NCBI RefSeq assembly: GCF_000091045.1
Contig: NC_006679.1
Span: forward strand, 564,281 to 596,780
DNA: 32,500 bases
Source of the DNA: Cryptococcus deneoformans JEC21
Lineage: Eukaryota > Basidiomycota > Tremellomycetes > Tremellales > Cryptococcaceae
Direction: 5' to 3'
Shown here piece by piece: positions 20,415 through 31,419 of this stretch; position 1 is the stretch's first letter; every line of letters starts with the position of its first letter. The position numbers were made by a program, and so were the translations under genes. Under the pieces are notes generated by a model. It saw only the letters and a program-made list of their open reading frames with translations, ran no database searches and was not told the DNA's origin.

Positions 20415-21694
20415 TACGACGTTACGAATGGTGCAAAGTTGTTAGTAGGGAAGGCAGACGTAAATCTATGAAGGCTTATACACCATGCATAATAATATCT
20501 TGATCGTTTGTGCTTTTTGCTTTCGAATGTATACGGCTTACAATTGTACATCAATGATCGATGAAGGCTAGAACCATCTGATTGTAAGAAGAACTCACTA
20601 AAGAGCCCGACGCTCATCAATCAGCAAAGATCAAAATAGACAGAACTGATGCGCTTGTACAATTAACGGAGAAGGACATGTAGGAGAAAAAGAACGGTGG
20701 AAAAAATGAGCTATAGACGAGTGTCGTCTTTTTTACTACTACTGTCTTGCCCGCCAAGGTAGCTCATATTATAATGATGAAAGAAGGTTTGGTTACATCG
20801 TGAGTACCGCCTTGATTATCGTGACTCCCGGCCGTCGGAATGTTATGCTGGAGAAGGTCAGGCACACCTTGAGGACGATCCCTTTTTTATCCACACACCG
20901 ACTGATGTTCACTACCGTCGGTGCGGCAATGATCCGTCAGCATCGTCGATCTTTTCCTCGTTCCTCGGTTGTTTGACCTTGTTACTACATCATTGTAATC
21001 GCTTACTTGAGACCTGAGGACTGCTTAATAACTGGTATGTCAAATATTATTGTACTGTGTTGGTGGCATCACTTTCTCCAGGCTTCGAGCTCCGTTACTT
21101 ATGTTGATGCTTATTCATGCAAGTAATGTGAGAAAAACATTCACGACCCTACTACGGTAGAAATTTGGTTTCGGCCTTCAAAGTTCTCCCATCTCCCATC
21201 AAACTGCAGATTACATCATTTCACTGGTACATCTTAACCTCAGGGATCCTGTCTCCTCCACAAACTCATCATTCTGAACCATTATCCCACTACTTTCTTT
21301 CTTCCTCGCGTGATCGTTAATACTTAATGTTGATGGGAAAGATGCGGCTACAGCTTTACACAAACGATCTACACAAATACCCACTCCACAGCCACGCTTT
21401 GGACGGATCATCCATGGTTCTACACAAGGAGAAAATCCCTACGAATGACGGATACAAAGCCCTACACCGCTCCCATTATCGCCGTAAACAAGAAAGGCTC
21501 CTTAGGTCATGGAGTCTGCGTAACTCGTAGTGGAAGGATGGCTGACCAGTTTTTTAACGTATAAAATCAAGTTTGAGAGATGATGCAAGCCCATCGTCGA
21601 CGACACCATCTGTAGAATTGAGTTTTACCTCTTCTGTCAAACTGAGAATCAGCCTCCCGAAACTATCAACATTTGGATACAAAAAAGGACTACC
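20415..21694. other. Longest gene-free stretch (1280 bases)
   Basis: It lies between the RRM gene and the seven-helix gene, both plus strand. ORFs are short and show no family text or codon bias. A TGATGA at about 20774 could be a box C, but no matching box D at proper distance is seen. I see no gene here. Confidence 0.45.
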
Positions 21695-23587
21695 ATGACA
21701 TCAGATCAAGCTTACCTCAATCTTCTCCTTTGGCAAACTTTATCTTCGAATCCTAATTATCTACTCGTGGGTTATTTTTGGTCGTTGCGGGTGTCGGTCA
21801 ATATGGGAACAAGTTGATTTTACAAACAAACCAGTGGTGCTCCGTTTTGGGCCTTGTTTTTCAATGTATATTGTTGGGAATCCTGATCTCGCAAGCACGG
21901 CGATACCTGGAGGTTTACTCACTGACAGATCCAATACCCTTGGTACTTGTTGTCGTGGCCGGTTTAAGTGCTGTCATGTAAGTCCGCCCGAGAAACACCG
22001 AATGAGACTAACCAGAGATGATGCGTTTCAGAGCCGCCCTCGCAGTAACCTGTATCCAAGTTCACAGGCTAATATCGGAATTTGACGACTATCCAGCCGT
22101 TGCCGCAGTAGACAACGCAAACAACCTGGCGATCTTCGGTATTGCAGGAGCACTGGGTGGGGCTGGGTTGGTTCAAGGTATTTGCAAAGTGTGGAAGGTA
22201 TGCGACTGTTGAATCTTTGGGAATGACTATAGCTGTGGAGTGTCACTGACAGGGATGGGGCAGATATCTGGGACAGCGAGATTCTATGTCTGTGCCCCGC
22301 TGGCATTGGGAATGCTAGCTTCATGGGGGATGGTTTTGGCGTATGTCTCACTCTCAGCTGAACAGTCCGATAAGAAATCAATAATGGGTTTGAAATCGAC
22401 AGAGCTCTTGTTCACGGTGCCTCCATTCCCGACATCACAGTCGCTAATCTCGATTATGTGGGGATATGGATGAAGAAGCAAGCCATACTGTATAAAGGTT
22501 GGGCCGGACTATTGGCGGGAACTTACCTCACGACATGGTGCTCAAGTACGTAGGCATCTGTCGCCTACACCTTCGCGCTGATTTAGCGAAACAGGGAACT
22601 TCTTTCTGGTAAGACAATGGAAGCAGTTTGGCGAGCAAAAAGGCCTAAGCCGAATGTTACTGTGGATGGTTGCTGAGAGCATGTGAGCACACAAATCCGA
22701 AATCAAGAATCAAGTACGACTTACACGTTTTATTGGAGAACACAGGCTACCTGTCTCTATAGTTGCTTTGGTTTTCCTCATTCACTTATGCCTTTACACA
22801 CCATCACTTGGTAGGTAATTAAGTAGCAGCCCCGAAACGTAAAGGCATCTAACGTATTCTTCAGCAAACATTGGCCGAACCATAATGCAATGTCTGCCCG
22901 CATTATCGCTTATCTCTATTCTCAATCCTTTGACTTATCGTCACCGTCTTCAGTCGATTATCGACACCCAAAGCAATGTCGGTCTAAAGCCATCCGACGC
23001 TGGCGGTTGCGGCGGGTCCGGCCTTATAACCAACCGTCTTACCGGGATTAGCTCGGCTTTTAAGAGCTTTTCTTACAAGGAAAGACCCGAAGATGAGGAA
23101 GAAATAAGCGTAAGAGTGACTGTTGATACCTATACCTTTGAGGTGAGCGGTTTTTCGAGATATGTTAGGAAAACTAAGATGCGTGCCAAAAGAATGTTTC
23201 TTCCACACCGTCGACCCATGATTTCAGCAACGGATACAAAGAGCTGTCACCCGTAGCATCCCCGACACCAACATTGCTTCCAGACAGCTCTTCAGCTGTG
23301 CTTGCGCCCATTGTGGTAAACCATTCTCTCATCCTCTCTTCCATTTTAGAGTGTCGCTGAATGAAGTGTAGCCGTTTGACCCTCGTGAATTCGTTGGCCA
23401 GCTGCCGCAAGGGGATTCTCAATCTGCTCGTACATTTGTTGCACCAAGCTTCAAGTCAGCTGTACCTAGTGGCAAATCGATAGCGAGAACAAAGTCGCAA
23501 AAGTCTTCCAAAAAACCGAAGGGTGGACCGATATTGGATCCGGCGGGCTGGCCAGAGCTGTTGGGACGCATGGAAGGAATGTCATAA
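21695..23587 (+). CDS. Seven-helix membrane protein, DUF6534-like
   Basis: Likely exons: 21695-21766, 21814-21977, 22032-22197, 22264-22340, 22403-22545, 22595-22682, 22746-22810, 22865-23142, then about 23228-23315 and 23372-23587. Seven hydrophobic helices can be read: CSVLGLVFQCILLGILIS; PLVLVVVAGLSAVIAALAV; LAIFGIAGALGGAGLVQGI; YVCAPLALGMLASWGMVLA; GWAGLLAGTYLTTWCS; SIVALVFLIHLCLYTP; QCLPALSLISILNPLTY. A Ser/Lys-rich cytosolic tail follows (FDPREFVGQLPQGDSQSART, RTKSQKSSKKPKGGP) ending EGMS. The layout resembles basidiomycete DUF6534-type integral membrane proteins of unknown role. Two joins are weak: the first intron, where acceptors at 21813 and 21834 both fit, and the junction after 23142, where phase does not close with canonical sites. 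Confidence 0.72.
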
Positions 23588-24676
23588 CTGTCTGGTCGGC
23601 AGCAAAGTGGCCGGTGTTGCAATAGTAGGGCAAAAACCCATGATAGATTAGCTATAGCTATGGATATTATCTTGGTTTTGTGATGAGGGGGGTTATGCCA
23701 ACGGTATATTGGCCAACAACGTCCTTGTGTCGTCATTTGAATAGTTTATGGCGCAGCGAAAAGGTAGGAATAAGAGGAGACATAAGATGGCTGAGGTGCC
23801 GTATCACAGCCAAGCGACAATGATAAGTGGATCGACGCCGCTATAATCACCCCCCGGCGTTAAAGAAAAGTAGTGATGATGAGAGAGTGTGGCCAACTAT
23901 GGCAGGATCATGACGGTTGGGGGGTAGTAGAGTGCAGATAGACGGAACGGATGGGATATGTAGTATGATGAAGTCGAAGAAGTAAGAAAGGGCAAAGAGG
24001 ATAACGGTCGGTTTAAGGAAGCCACAGCAGTCAAACATACTTGTTGGAAATATGATGATGAAAGTGACCACAGGTTGCTCGCTAATTACTACACTAAATA
24101 TGTACGTTTTACGTAGTTCATTAAACTTTTATTACGTTCTAGATTGTAAGTAATGAGCACCCTCTTTTAATCAACTTGTTTGCTGCATTGGAAAAAGAAA
24201 ATCACTACGTACTCTTCTAAATCTTCTATCGGCAATACAAGAAGTTACGAGGGTGATGAGGGGTCGGCGCTGTCGCTATGTCCGGATAACGGACGATGAT
24301 CCTCCTTGTTGGTCCTGATGTTGTCCCTTGTCGCGTGAAGACGCGAACAGGAAGGAAGATGGCCAGAAAAAAATGGTTCGCCAGCTAGTAACGAAAATCT
24401 GGCGACGAGAACGAAAGGCCGGTTACAACGAATGACCTTCAACTTTATTTTCCTGCATCTCGTCTCCCCGATCCCTCGCCACAACCAAGGCTGTTTACTC
24501 GTCTCCCTGCGTCTGGTCCACAATTAATAGTACCGCTTTCTGCCGTTTGGTATGTGGCACCGGACAACAGCAATCATTTTTTTGCTGCTGCTGCAGAAGT
24601 CTGATCCTGCAAAGCCATGAGCGACAGAGCATAGATGCATTTATATTCAGATTCAAAAAGATGCTGCAGATGGCAG
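23588..24676. other. Intergenic, convergent 3' regions
   Basis: A stretch of 1089 bases between the stop codons of the seven-helix gene and the small minus-strand gene. AT-rich patches occur at about 24085-24190. ORFs here have no coherent protein text. No RNA gene is recognised. Confidence 0.45.
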
Positions 24677-25257
24677 TTACCAGTCACGCTTTGCACACTA
24701 GGTGATATCAGGAGGAGCATACGTTAGCATACATAATAACTCAATACTCGGTAGACATACATGGTAGCCATTGAATATGGTTGTTCCTCGTGCCTTCCCG
24801 CCGTTGAAATAGTTCCAGGTGAAAGAGACAAGGACGAAAATTGAAATAATGGGACTTGCTACGTACGTAATCCCGCGCTCAGGTGTTTAGATGTTCGCAG
24901 AATGCTTGGTCCAGGGGTTTGATAACTTGCAGCAGTACGACATAAGCTATAAGTATTACATGTATCGCATAACAAGAAGAGACGTGAAGAAGAGGGCGGC
25001 GAAAGACGGATGATGAACGAAGAAGAGACCGAAGATTATTAATATTACCGCGTGGGGATTAGTAGGGCGCTTGATGCGCCTCCATCCAATCTTATCTTGC
25101 CGAAGGCAGACCCAAGAAGAAAAACACCGAGGCTTAAAGCCTCCGGAGTCAGGATCGTGGTCTCAGGTGTCTCAGGAGACGAGGTGGCTAGGTTAGGAAC
25201 TGCAGGAGTTTGAATAGCCAGTCCCTGTTTATCCGCCAATCCCTGTTTATCCGCCAT
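24677..25257 (-). CDS. Unrecognised small membrane protein, 107 residues
   Basis: I recognise no family. Exons (minus) 25257-25049, 24854-24761 and 24697-24677 join in phase to 324 bases. The N-terminus is a tandem heptad-like duplication (ADKQGL twice), followed by a Pro/Thr/Ser-rich stretch (SSPETPETTILTPE). Two hydrophobic segments follow: EALSLGVFLLGSAFG and PIISIFVLVSFTWNYFNGG. Between them is a short loop, KIRLDGGASSALLIPTR. The C-terminus KARGTTIFNGYHCAKRDW is basic. The intron between exons 1 and 2 is long (194 bases) with an AGCAAG acceptor, so a further exon or other boundary is possible. It could be a small organelle membrane protein with a helical hairpin, but function is unknown. 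Its start region is divergent from the large Zn2Cys6 gene. Confidence 0.55.
25219..25257 (-). repeat. 18-base tandem duplication at the start of the small membrane protein
   Basis: Two adjacent copies on the plus strand of ATCCCTGTTTATCCGCCA (the first copy with one leading-base change) encode the repeated ADKQGL in frame. Confidence 0.85.
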
Positions 25258-25773
25258 CCCAGCCGCAGGCGGCGCATGCGGCGGCCAATTAAGTAATTAG
25301 AGCTCGTCCAATTAATTATGTTATGCTGCCTTTTACCTCCCGCCAGCCATTAGTCACTCACAGTAGAATTATATTTACTACCGCTAATAATAATACTTTT
25401 CATGCCAGCTCAGCTCTCGCGCTGACGTCTCTCCTGCAGCTGCTTCTTCCCAAGATAATCCATCCGGCCCGTTGCATTGTCACACCGTTGCCGAGTGCTG
25501 CTGTCCTCTTGTGTCAGCAGGAAAACGCCTTTTGCGAGGTACAGCAGGCAGCAGCGAGTATTAGCCGGAGAACAACGCATAGTAAACAACCGTCGTTGCC
25601 GACTACGCCAGGTCAAGCACAGCTGAAGTACTTTCGACGAGGACGCACGGCCAAGTGCAGATTGAGGTGAGCAATGTCCAGCCCGCGCATGCCAGCTCGA
25701 GATGATGGCTAATGTATGGGAACCAACTAAATGTTCCGTGGATGTATCAATTGTCTGCTTACACTGATTCATC
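25258..25773. promoter_or_regulatory. Divergent promoter with two CCAAT boxes
   Basis: It separates the small membrane protein start (minus) and the large Zn2Cys6 start (plus). CCAAT occurs at 25285 and 25308, 23 bases apart, each followed by TAA-rich sequence. The rest, 25330-25770, is probably the leader of the transcription-factor gene. Confidence 0.5.
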
Positions 25774-28700
25774 ATGGACGGCCATCTTTACCACGTCTCT
25801 TCGCCATCCTTGCTTCCTATGTACTGGCCAGCAGCAAACGCCACAATGCAGCCACCAGCAGGCAGAGAGGACGATGAGCATCGGCATCCGCTTCCTTTGC
25901 CACATTCCTCCAGTTCATCCAGCAGCCATCCCCGCTCGTCTTACCCCTTTCTTCATCACCTCCCTCCTCCCATACCATCCACAAATTCCCCCTTGACCCA
26001 CTTTCCAGCATCTCCAAATTATCGTGATCCTCCAGCTCAGTCTCCTTCTGGTGGCCACACAGACCCTCAAAGCTGGGCAAGTCAACCGATCCTGGACCGA
26101 CCTGGATCGCGATCGAGGACAAGCTGGGGTGCGTCTCCCAGAGATCCGACGCAGACCCGTTTGCCTCCCTTATCATTGGGCCAGATGGAGTTTTCCCATC
26201 GATCAGCTCCTCCTACTCCATGGGAAGCTCCTTCACCAGGCTCCTACGCAATGAGCAACGCTCGAGGCGTCCCTAATACGCCTTATGGTGGTGCGTCGAT
26301 CTATCGCGAGTCTCCCTCAAGACACCAGCCTCCGCTTGCCACGCCACTGTCGAGCAATAATTCATTTTCCTATGTCCCACCCTTCCCAGGGGATGATTCG
26401 TCGCCGCATCAAAATGTAAACAGGTTAGAAAGTACGGCAAATAATTTGCAGCCTAGATCGCCACCGCCCCCTCCTTCTCGAGGCACCTCGCGAGGTAAAC
26501 ACACCAATTCAACCGAAGATACTGATCGAGACGGTCAGACTCAAAAGAAGAAGAAACGCAGAGTGGCATTGTCTTGCGCTGAGTGTGCTAAGCGGAAGCA
26601 ACGATGCAATCGAGAAACCCCTTGCCAGCATTGTGTGGCCAGAAGGGTGCCGGAGCTGTGCGTCCCCTATACCCGACCTAGCAGTCCGCCTGAAAAGAAG
26701 GGGTCTGGTAACAAGAAGGACTTTACAAAAGTTAAAACGGAGAATGAAGCGACAGCAGAAAAACCACGGCCTTCTATGCTACCAACAATTAGTGTGAGGG
26801 TTGCGAGGCTTGAGGCGATCGTCAATGCAGTAGTCAACAGGATACCGGAAGTCGGAGGTACAAAGGCTCTCAAGGACTGGAGAATCAGTAAATGCTTCTT
26901 ACTCCGGTTTCTTCTTTAACTAACTTGCTCCTGCAGATCACGCGCCTGCAACATCACCGCCACCTTTCGGAGCGGACGACGATGATGACGAAGAGAGTGT
27001 CAGGCCGCAGACATCCGGGGATAGGGAACTAGACAGACCTGGATCAACCTCATCGACAAGGTCTAGACGAGATGATAACTCGGCGGAATGGGGTGCTGAA
27101 GGTGAAGGCGAAGGTGACGATGGAGGTGTGGATGGCCTTGACCGAGCGACATCAGGCAGGAATCCTCTTCCTCAATCGGTGGGTTAGATCCATCCTGGGT
27201 CATCCTGATATACCTTTGATGTTGTACTGAAATGCAAACAGATGATGCATCCTTCTCAACCTGTCTCTAGAGGTTTGGACTACCACGGCACTCCTGCTGA
27301 GAGCTTACAAAGGCTTTTCGAAGATTCTGGCCTCAATCCTCATAAAGTGAGCACTTTTTAATTCAACTTTCCAGTTTGAATGTATTAAACATCCCCAAAG
27401 GTGTCGGAGCTCCTGAAAGACTTGCCAGAACGGTCCCTCGCCGACAAGCTGGTTGATTGGTTTTTTGAAAAATTCAACTTTGTCCGTTACCCGATCGACG
27501 ATCACGCTTTCAAGCGAGCTTTTGAAACGGTCTATGTGGATGGCAATAGTCCTCCTGCTGTCTTGGCATTACCTCTAGTTTTCATCGTCCTCGCAATATC
27601 GGCAAGGATTGCACCCGAGGCCGTGATTGACACAGAAGAGAGGAAGAGAGCGTTGAGTCTTCGCATGTACTGGAGCTGTAAGTATCTCTATCGCTCATGT
27701 GGGATTTTGCTAACATTTCGGGGCCAAACAGCGAAATCGGCAGCCATTATCGCTTCGGCTGTCAAGGCTGAAAATATCCAGCTTGTAGAGACACGTATCT
27801 GTGTAAGTGTTGAGATCAAACATGTTTTGAATAAATCATTAATGACCTATCAGTCTGGTCTGTACCTCGTTCTCATGCACGAACGACGACTTGCGGAAGG
27901 ATGGTCCGAGTTCCGTTTGGCACTCACCATTGGGCAAGCCATAGGTTTGCACCGAGATGGCAAGACACTTGGACTGGATCCTTATGTAACAGAGTACAGG
28001 CGAAGGTTATGGTCATATCTCGTTCATGCCGATGCCACCTATTCCTGTTTGCTTGGAAGGCCAACATCAATTGACTCGGCTTGTGTGGACACGTTGTACG
28101 TTATGCGATTTGAGGAGTCCATTACGCCTGCTGACGAAGAAATAGGCCTCCTTCTAACCTTAACCTAGTCGACTTGCTTGAGAACAAGCTGGCCAAGCCT
28201 AGGCCAATTACGGAACCGACATTTGGTACCTATCTCCTTCTTCGCCGAAGGCTCGGTGACATTGTTGCCAAGGTTTGTTCAGTTTGCTCCATGTGTTGTT
28301 GGTTTGCCTTCTGATAAACCCTCAGATCACCCATCACTTTCAACGTCTAACAGGACAAACGCAGTATCGAGATGTTGAGGCGCTCGACGCTGAGCTCAAG
28401 CAATTCGTCGCTGATTTGCCTCCCACGTTTACGATGCTGAATCATGACAAGTCCTATGATAGTAGTGAGTTTATATGCTCAAAAAGTCTAATGCGCCCTC
28501 GGCTAATGTAGATCATAGAATTGTGGTATCTTCCTATCCATCGTTATTATATCCAAACCGAGATTTTACATTTCACCATCATCTTGCACGTCAGTTATGA
28601 GAAAGCATACCGGTTGATGACGACGCTGATATTTGCCATGCAGCGACCTTGGCTGCTTAGAAGATTGAAGAGCTCGAGGTACAATCTATCTAGGATTGCA

Positions 28701-30018
28701 TGCTTTGATGCTGCCATTACGGACTACAAGATCGTGAGTTACATATCTGTGAGGCAGATCCCTAGAAGAAAAGTAGTTAATTGAAAACAATTTTATAGAG
28801 ACAAGCATTCAAGATAGAGTGCCCCGATTTCTTTGAGACTTTATTGGGAAGCTCGTTCCGAGAATTCGTACGTGACATCTACATGCTCACCAAAAAGGCT
28901 ATAAAGTTGACATGCTTGAAAGAATGCTGCGATGATTGCTGGTATTAGTATGATCATTGATCCTGTTAGTGCATTTAAAAATCATTAGTTAACATAGCCG
29001 CTGACTTTTTTTTGGCAGAGGGCTGCTCATTCCAGCGACATGCGCATGATTGTGCAGAGTTTCATGGAACAGCACCCACATGATCCCAAGGCGGATGACT
29101 TTTCTCAAAAAGAAGCTGCGATTGTGAGCGTTTCGCATAAGTCACAGAATATTTCTGACGAACTCATAGATCTACACCCTCCACCGCCGAGCGCAAGAGA
29201 TGGAAGAGCGTCGCACACGGCGAAACGCCCCTCGATGGTCGGCCGATAACACCTCGTCTCAGCGACCTGCTCCTCGTAGCACCGGGACGCGGTCGGCTAT
29301 GCATTCTCCGCCTCATCCTGCACCGGAGTCCAAAGACAAGCAAGCTACTAGCGAACCTTCTCGCTCGGTACCTCTTCTCCCGTCGCCCTCTGGAAGCGTC
29401 CAAGCGTACTTCAAGGGAAGCTACTACGGGCAAAACTCGGGACCTACTCCTCCTGGGCTGGGGACTAGTCCCGAAGAAGATCATCCTCAGCGATTGTGCG
29501 TTATTCAGTCGATTGCAGTTCTAAACTTGCTGACATATCACACATAGGCTTGACCACTGGCTCATGTCTAATACCTCTTTTGGACCTGGTGCAGACTCAA
29601 CTATGAACCAGTTCAACATCGGCCTTTACTCAATGCCTGTTCCAACTATGGTCAATGACAGAGGCAGTGATTCGGCTAGTCATGGGGCAGGCCCACACCC
29701 CAGCCCTCATCAGTATCCTCCTGCGGGATATCAGCATGGTCACCCTCCTCAACCCATACAGGTTCCCGAGCAGATGCCATGGATGGACCCCTCTTTGATC
29801 CCCGTAACTCCTGCATCGGCGTTGCAGGCTCCGGCAGTGATCAGTGGGATGTCTGGTGGTGTTGTGGGCGGGGATGGAAACAATACGCAATATTGGAATG
29901 CTCTTATTGATGGTATGTGTCATAGATATAAACGTCGGGGAAACATTTCTAACCTTGAATGATAGGTATTGTTGGTGGACTGCCAAACTATGATCCCAAC
30001 TTCACCACCGTAGGGTAA
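25774..30018 (+). CDS. Zn2Cys6 fungal transcription factor, 1145 residues, 16 exons
   Basis: Exons 25774-26887, 26937-27178, 27242-27346, 27401-27677, 27732-27802, 27854-28095, 28146-28272, 28326-28464, 28519-28589, 28644-28733, 28799-28867, 28923-28964, 29019-29123, 29170-29495, 29548-29912 and 29966-30018; all phases close. Residues 1-255 are Pro/Ser-rich and disordered. A KKKKRR basic stretch leads into the zinc cluster (Cys268, 271, 278, 284, 287, 296; SCAECAKRKQRC). An acidic region follows (FGADDDDDEE). The fungal-specific factor domain starts at about residue 490 (ADKLVDWFFEKFNFVRYPID), with SEFRLALTIGQAIGLHRDG, RRRLWSYLVHADATYSCLLGRP and a conserved IILHRPWLLR junction. The C-terminus is Pro/Gly-rich. 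It resembles large basidiomycete regulators of this class; target genes cannot be told from sequence. Confidence 0.9.
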
Positions 30019-30372
30019 AAGTGGCTTGAGGAAGAAGCTTGTGTAGGGTGTTATAATTATGCACTAGAGTGCGGAAACCTTCTTGTATAGAGTTAAAAGG
30101 TTATGATTAGAAAAAGAACTTGTGGCGTCGATTGATTTTGGCGGTGGCGTTCTTGAGGGAGATTTGCAAGAGAGAAGTGTCTGTAACGCCTATTTTTAGA
30201 CGATTAGAGAAGAGGGATCTGTACAAAATGTTTCTTGGGTTTTCGGTTTTGTCATTACATGCATGCTTAATATTTGTATAATGCAATGATGTGCGATATG
30301 ATATGATGCTCATGCAAGGATGCTCCATCTAAGTGTGTAATAATCTACCTCTCAATGGCAGAGAAACCGCTC
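30019..30372. other. Intergenic, convergent 3' regions
   Basis: A stretch of 354 bases between the transcription-factor stop (plus) and the oxidoreductase-like gene stop (minus). No feature is seen beyond AT-rich 3' UTR-like sequence. Confidence 0.5.
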
Positions 30373-31223
30373 CTACGAGGCCGCATTACTTTCTGGCGCT
30401 TGTTTCTTCTTCAGTTTGTTTTCCAACCTAGCCCGGCGGACAATTCCATTAGTCATCACTCAATATGACATCAATCCAGAGAGAGGGATAACTTACGCAA
30501 AGAATGCATTCATTGAAGGGTCCATTGCGTCTTCCGTCTTCCGGACCTCTTCACCCTTAATGTCCTCCCCTCTCCCTTGCTTGGCTATTTCGTCGGGCCA
30601 CTCTGTTCTGGGGATACGTGCAGCTTCGAGGGCTTCACGAGCCGCGTCGAGGGCCTCAATATATCCTTGCAAATCTTCAGAGTAGGTTATATAGACACAG
30701 TTGACGCAGCCTGACATGCAGCATTCTATTAAAAAGCATTAGTCAGCACAGTCAAAGTAAATCGTTTTATGAATTTTCGCCAACCTTCTTCGCCTGGAGG
30801 TATAGGTTTCGGAGGAACAGCAATGCCTTGGACAATCATTTCCTTAGTTCTTGCTTTCATTTTTTCTTTAGCGTGCTCTTCCTTTGCCGCAGAAGCATCC
30901 TTCATGGCAGGAAGAGGGTCTACGACTCGACTCGCTTCCTCATGGGCCGGCACTTCTTGTAGTGAAGTTGCTACAGGAGCAGTCGACGCTGTTTCATATG
31001 GGACATCGCCCGCTGGGGATGCTGCGGGGTGCCCATGCGTTTGCAAGACATTTCGAAGCTTGTCATTAAGCGGTGAATACGGGGGATTGGCAGGACGTCG
31101 GAAGGGTGCGAGGTAGTCTAATTGTCTTTGTCGACGTAGCCGGGCACAAGAGGCGATATGCCTAGTGGATATATGGCTGTTGATCTGTGGCAGGATACTT
31201 TGTATGGGTATCTTCCGAGGCAT
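30373..31223 (-). CDS. Oxidoreductase-like (OXLD1-type) domain protein
   Basis: Exons (minus) 31223-30785, 30725-30497 and 30427-30373 give 240 residues. The N-terminus has many Arg and hydroxylated residues and few acidic ones (ISTRHIASCARLRRQRQ), consistent with a mitochondrial targeting sequence. A charged helical section follows (AAKEEHAKEKMKARTKEM). The diagnostic segment is PPKPIPPGEEECCMSGCVNC (Cys148, 149, 152, 155), followed by VYITYSEDLQGYIEALDAAREALE. This is the Cys-rich motif of the 'oxidoreductase-like' Pfam family, whose biochemical role is not established despite the name. The C-terminus is basic (LENKLKKKQ). It shares a 196-base divergent promoter with HOM6. Confidence 0.85.
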
Positions 31224-31419
31224 GGCCTCATCGTGGTGTTGGTGTGTATGGATGTTGAAAGTGGATGTAAATCAGCTGCAGCGACGACGACGAGAAGAAG
31301 AATGAAATTGATGACGTAGTATTTTTTCTTTTTTTTATCGAAGAAGTCGTGACCCTCTGTTTGAATGAAAAAAGCATCTGAAGTGAGATATACTCTGCAC
31401 TTTCTCTGTACACCACACA
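31224..31419. promoter_or_regulatory. Short divergent promoter of OXLD1-like gene and HOM6
   Basis: Only 196 bases separate the two ATG codons. A TGACGTA half-CRE occurs at 31312. No TGACTCA (Gcn4/Cpc1) site is seen, although HOM6 is an amino acid biosynthesis gene. Confidence 0.55.

Noticed and set aside
20774..20900. Possible C/D box snoRNA starting at TGATGA
   Set aside because: No CTGA box D with terminal stem at a suitable distance was found.
21327..21530. Plus-strand ORF of 67 residues in the long gene-free stretch
   Set aside because: It has no domain, no coding-type composition and no splice partner; not enough to call a gene.
23847..24071. Hydrophobic minus-strand ORF of 74 residues
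   Set aside because: The AT-rich intergenic composition explains the hydrophobic codons; no splice signals, start context or family match support a gene.
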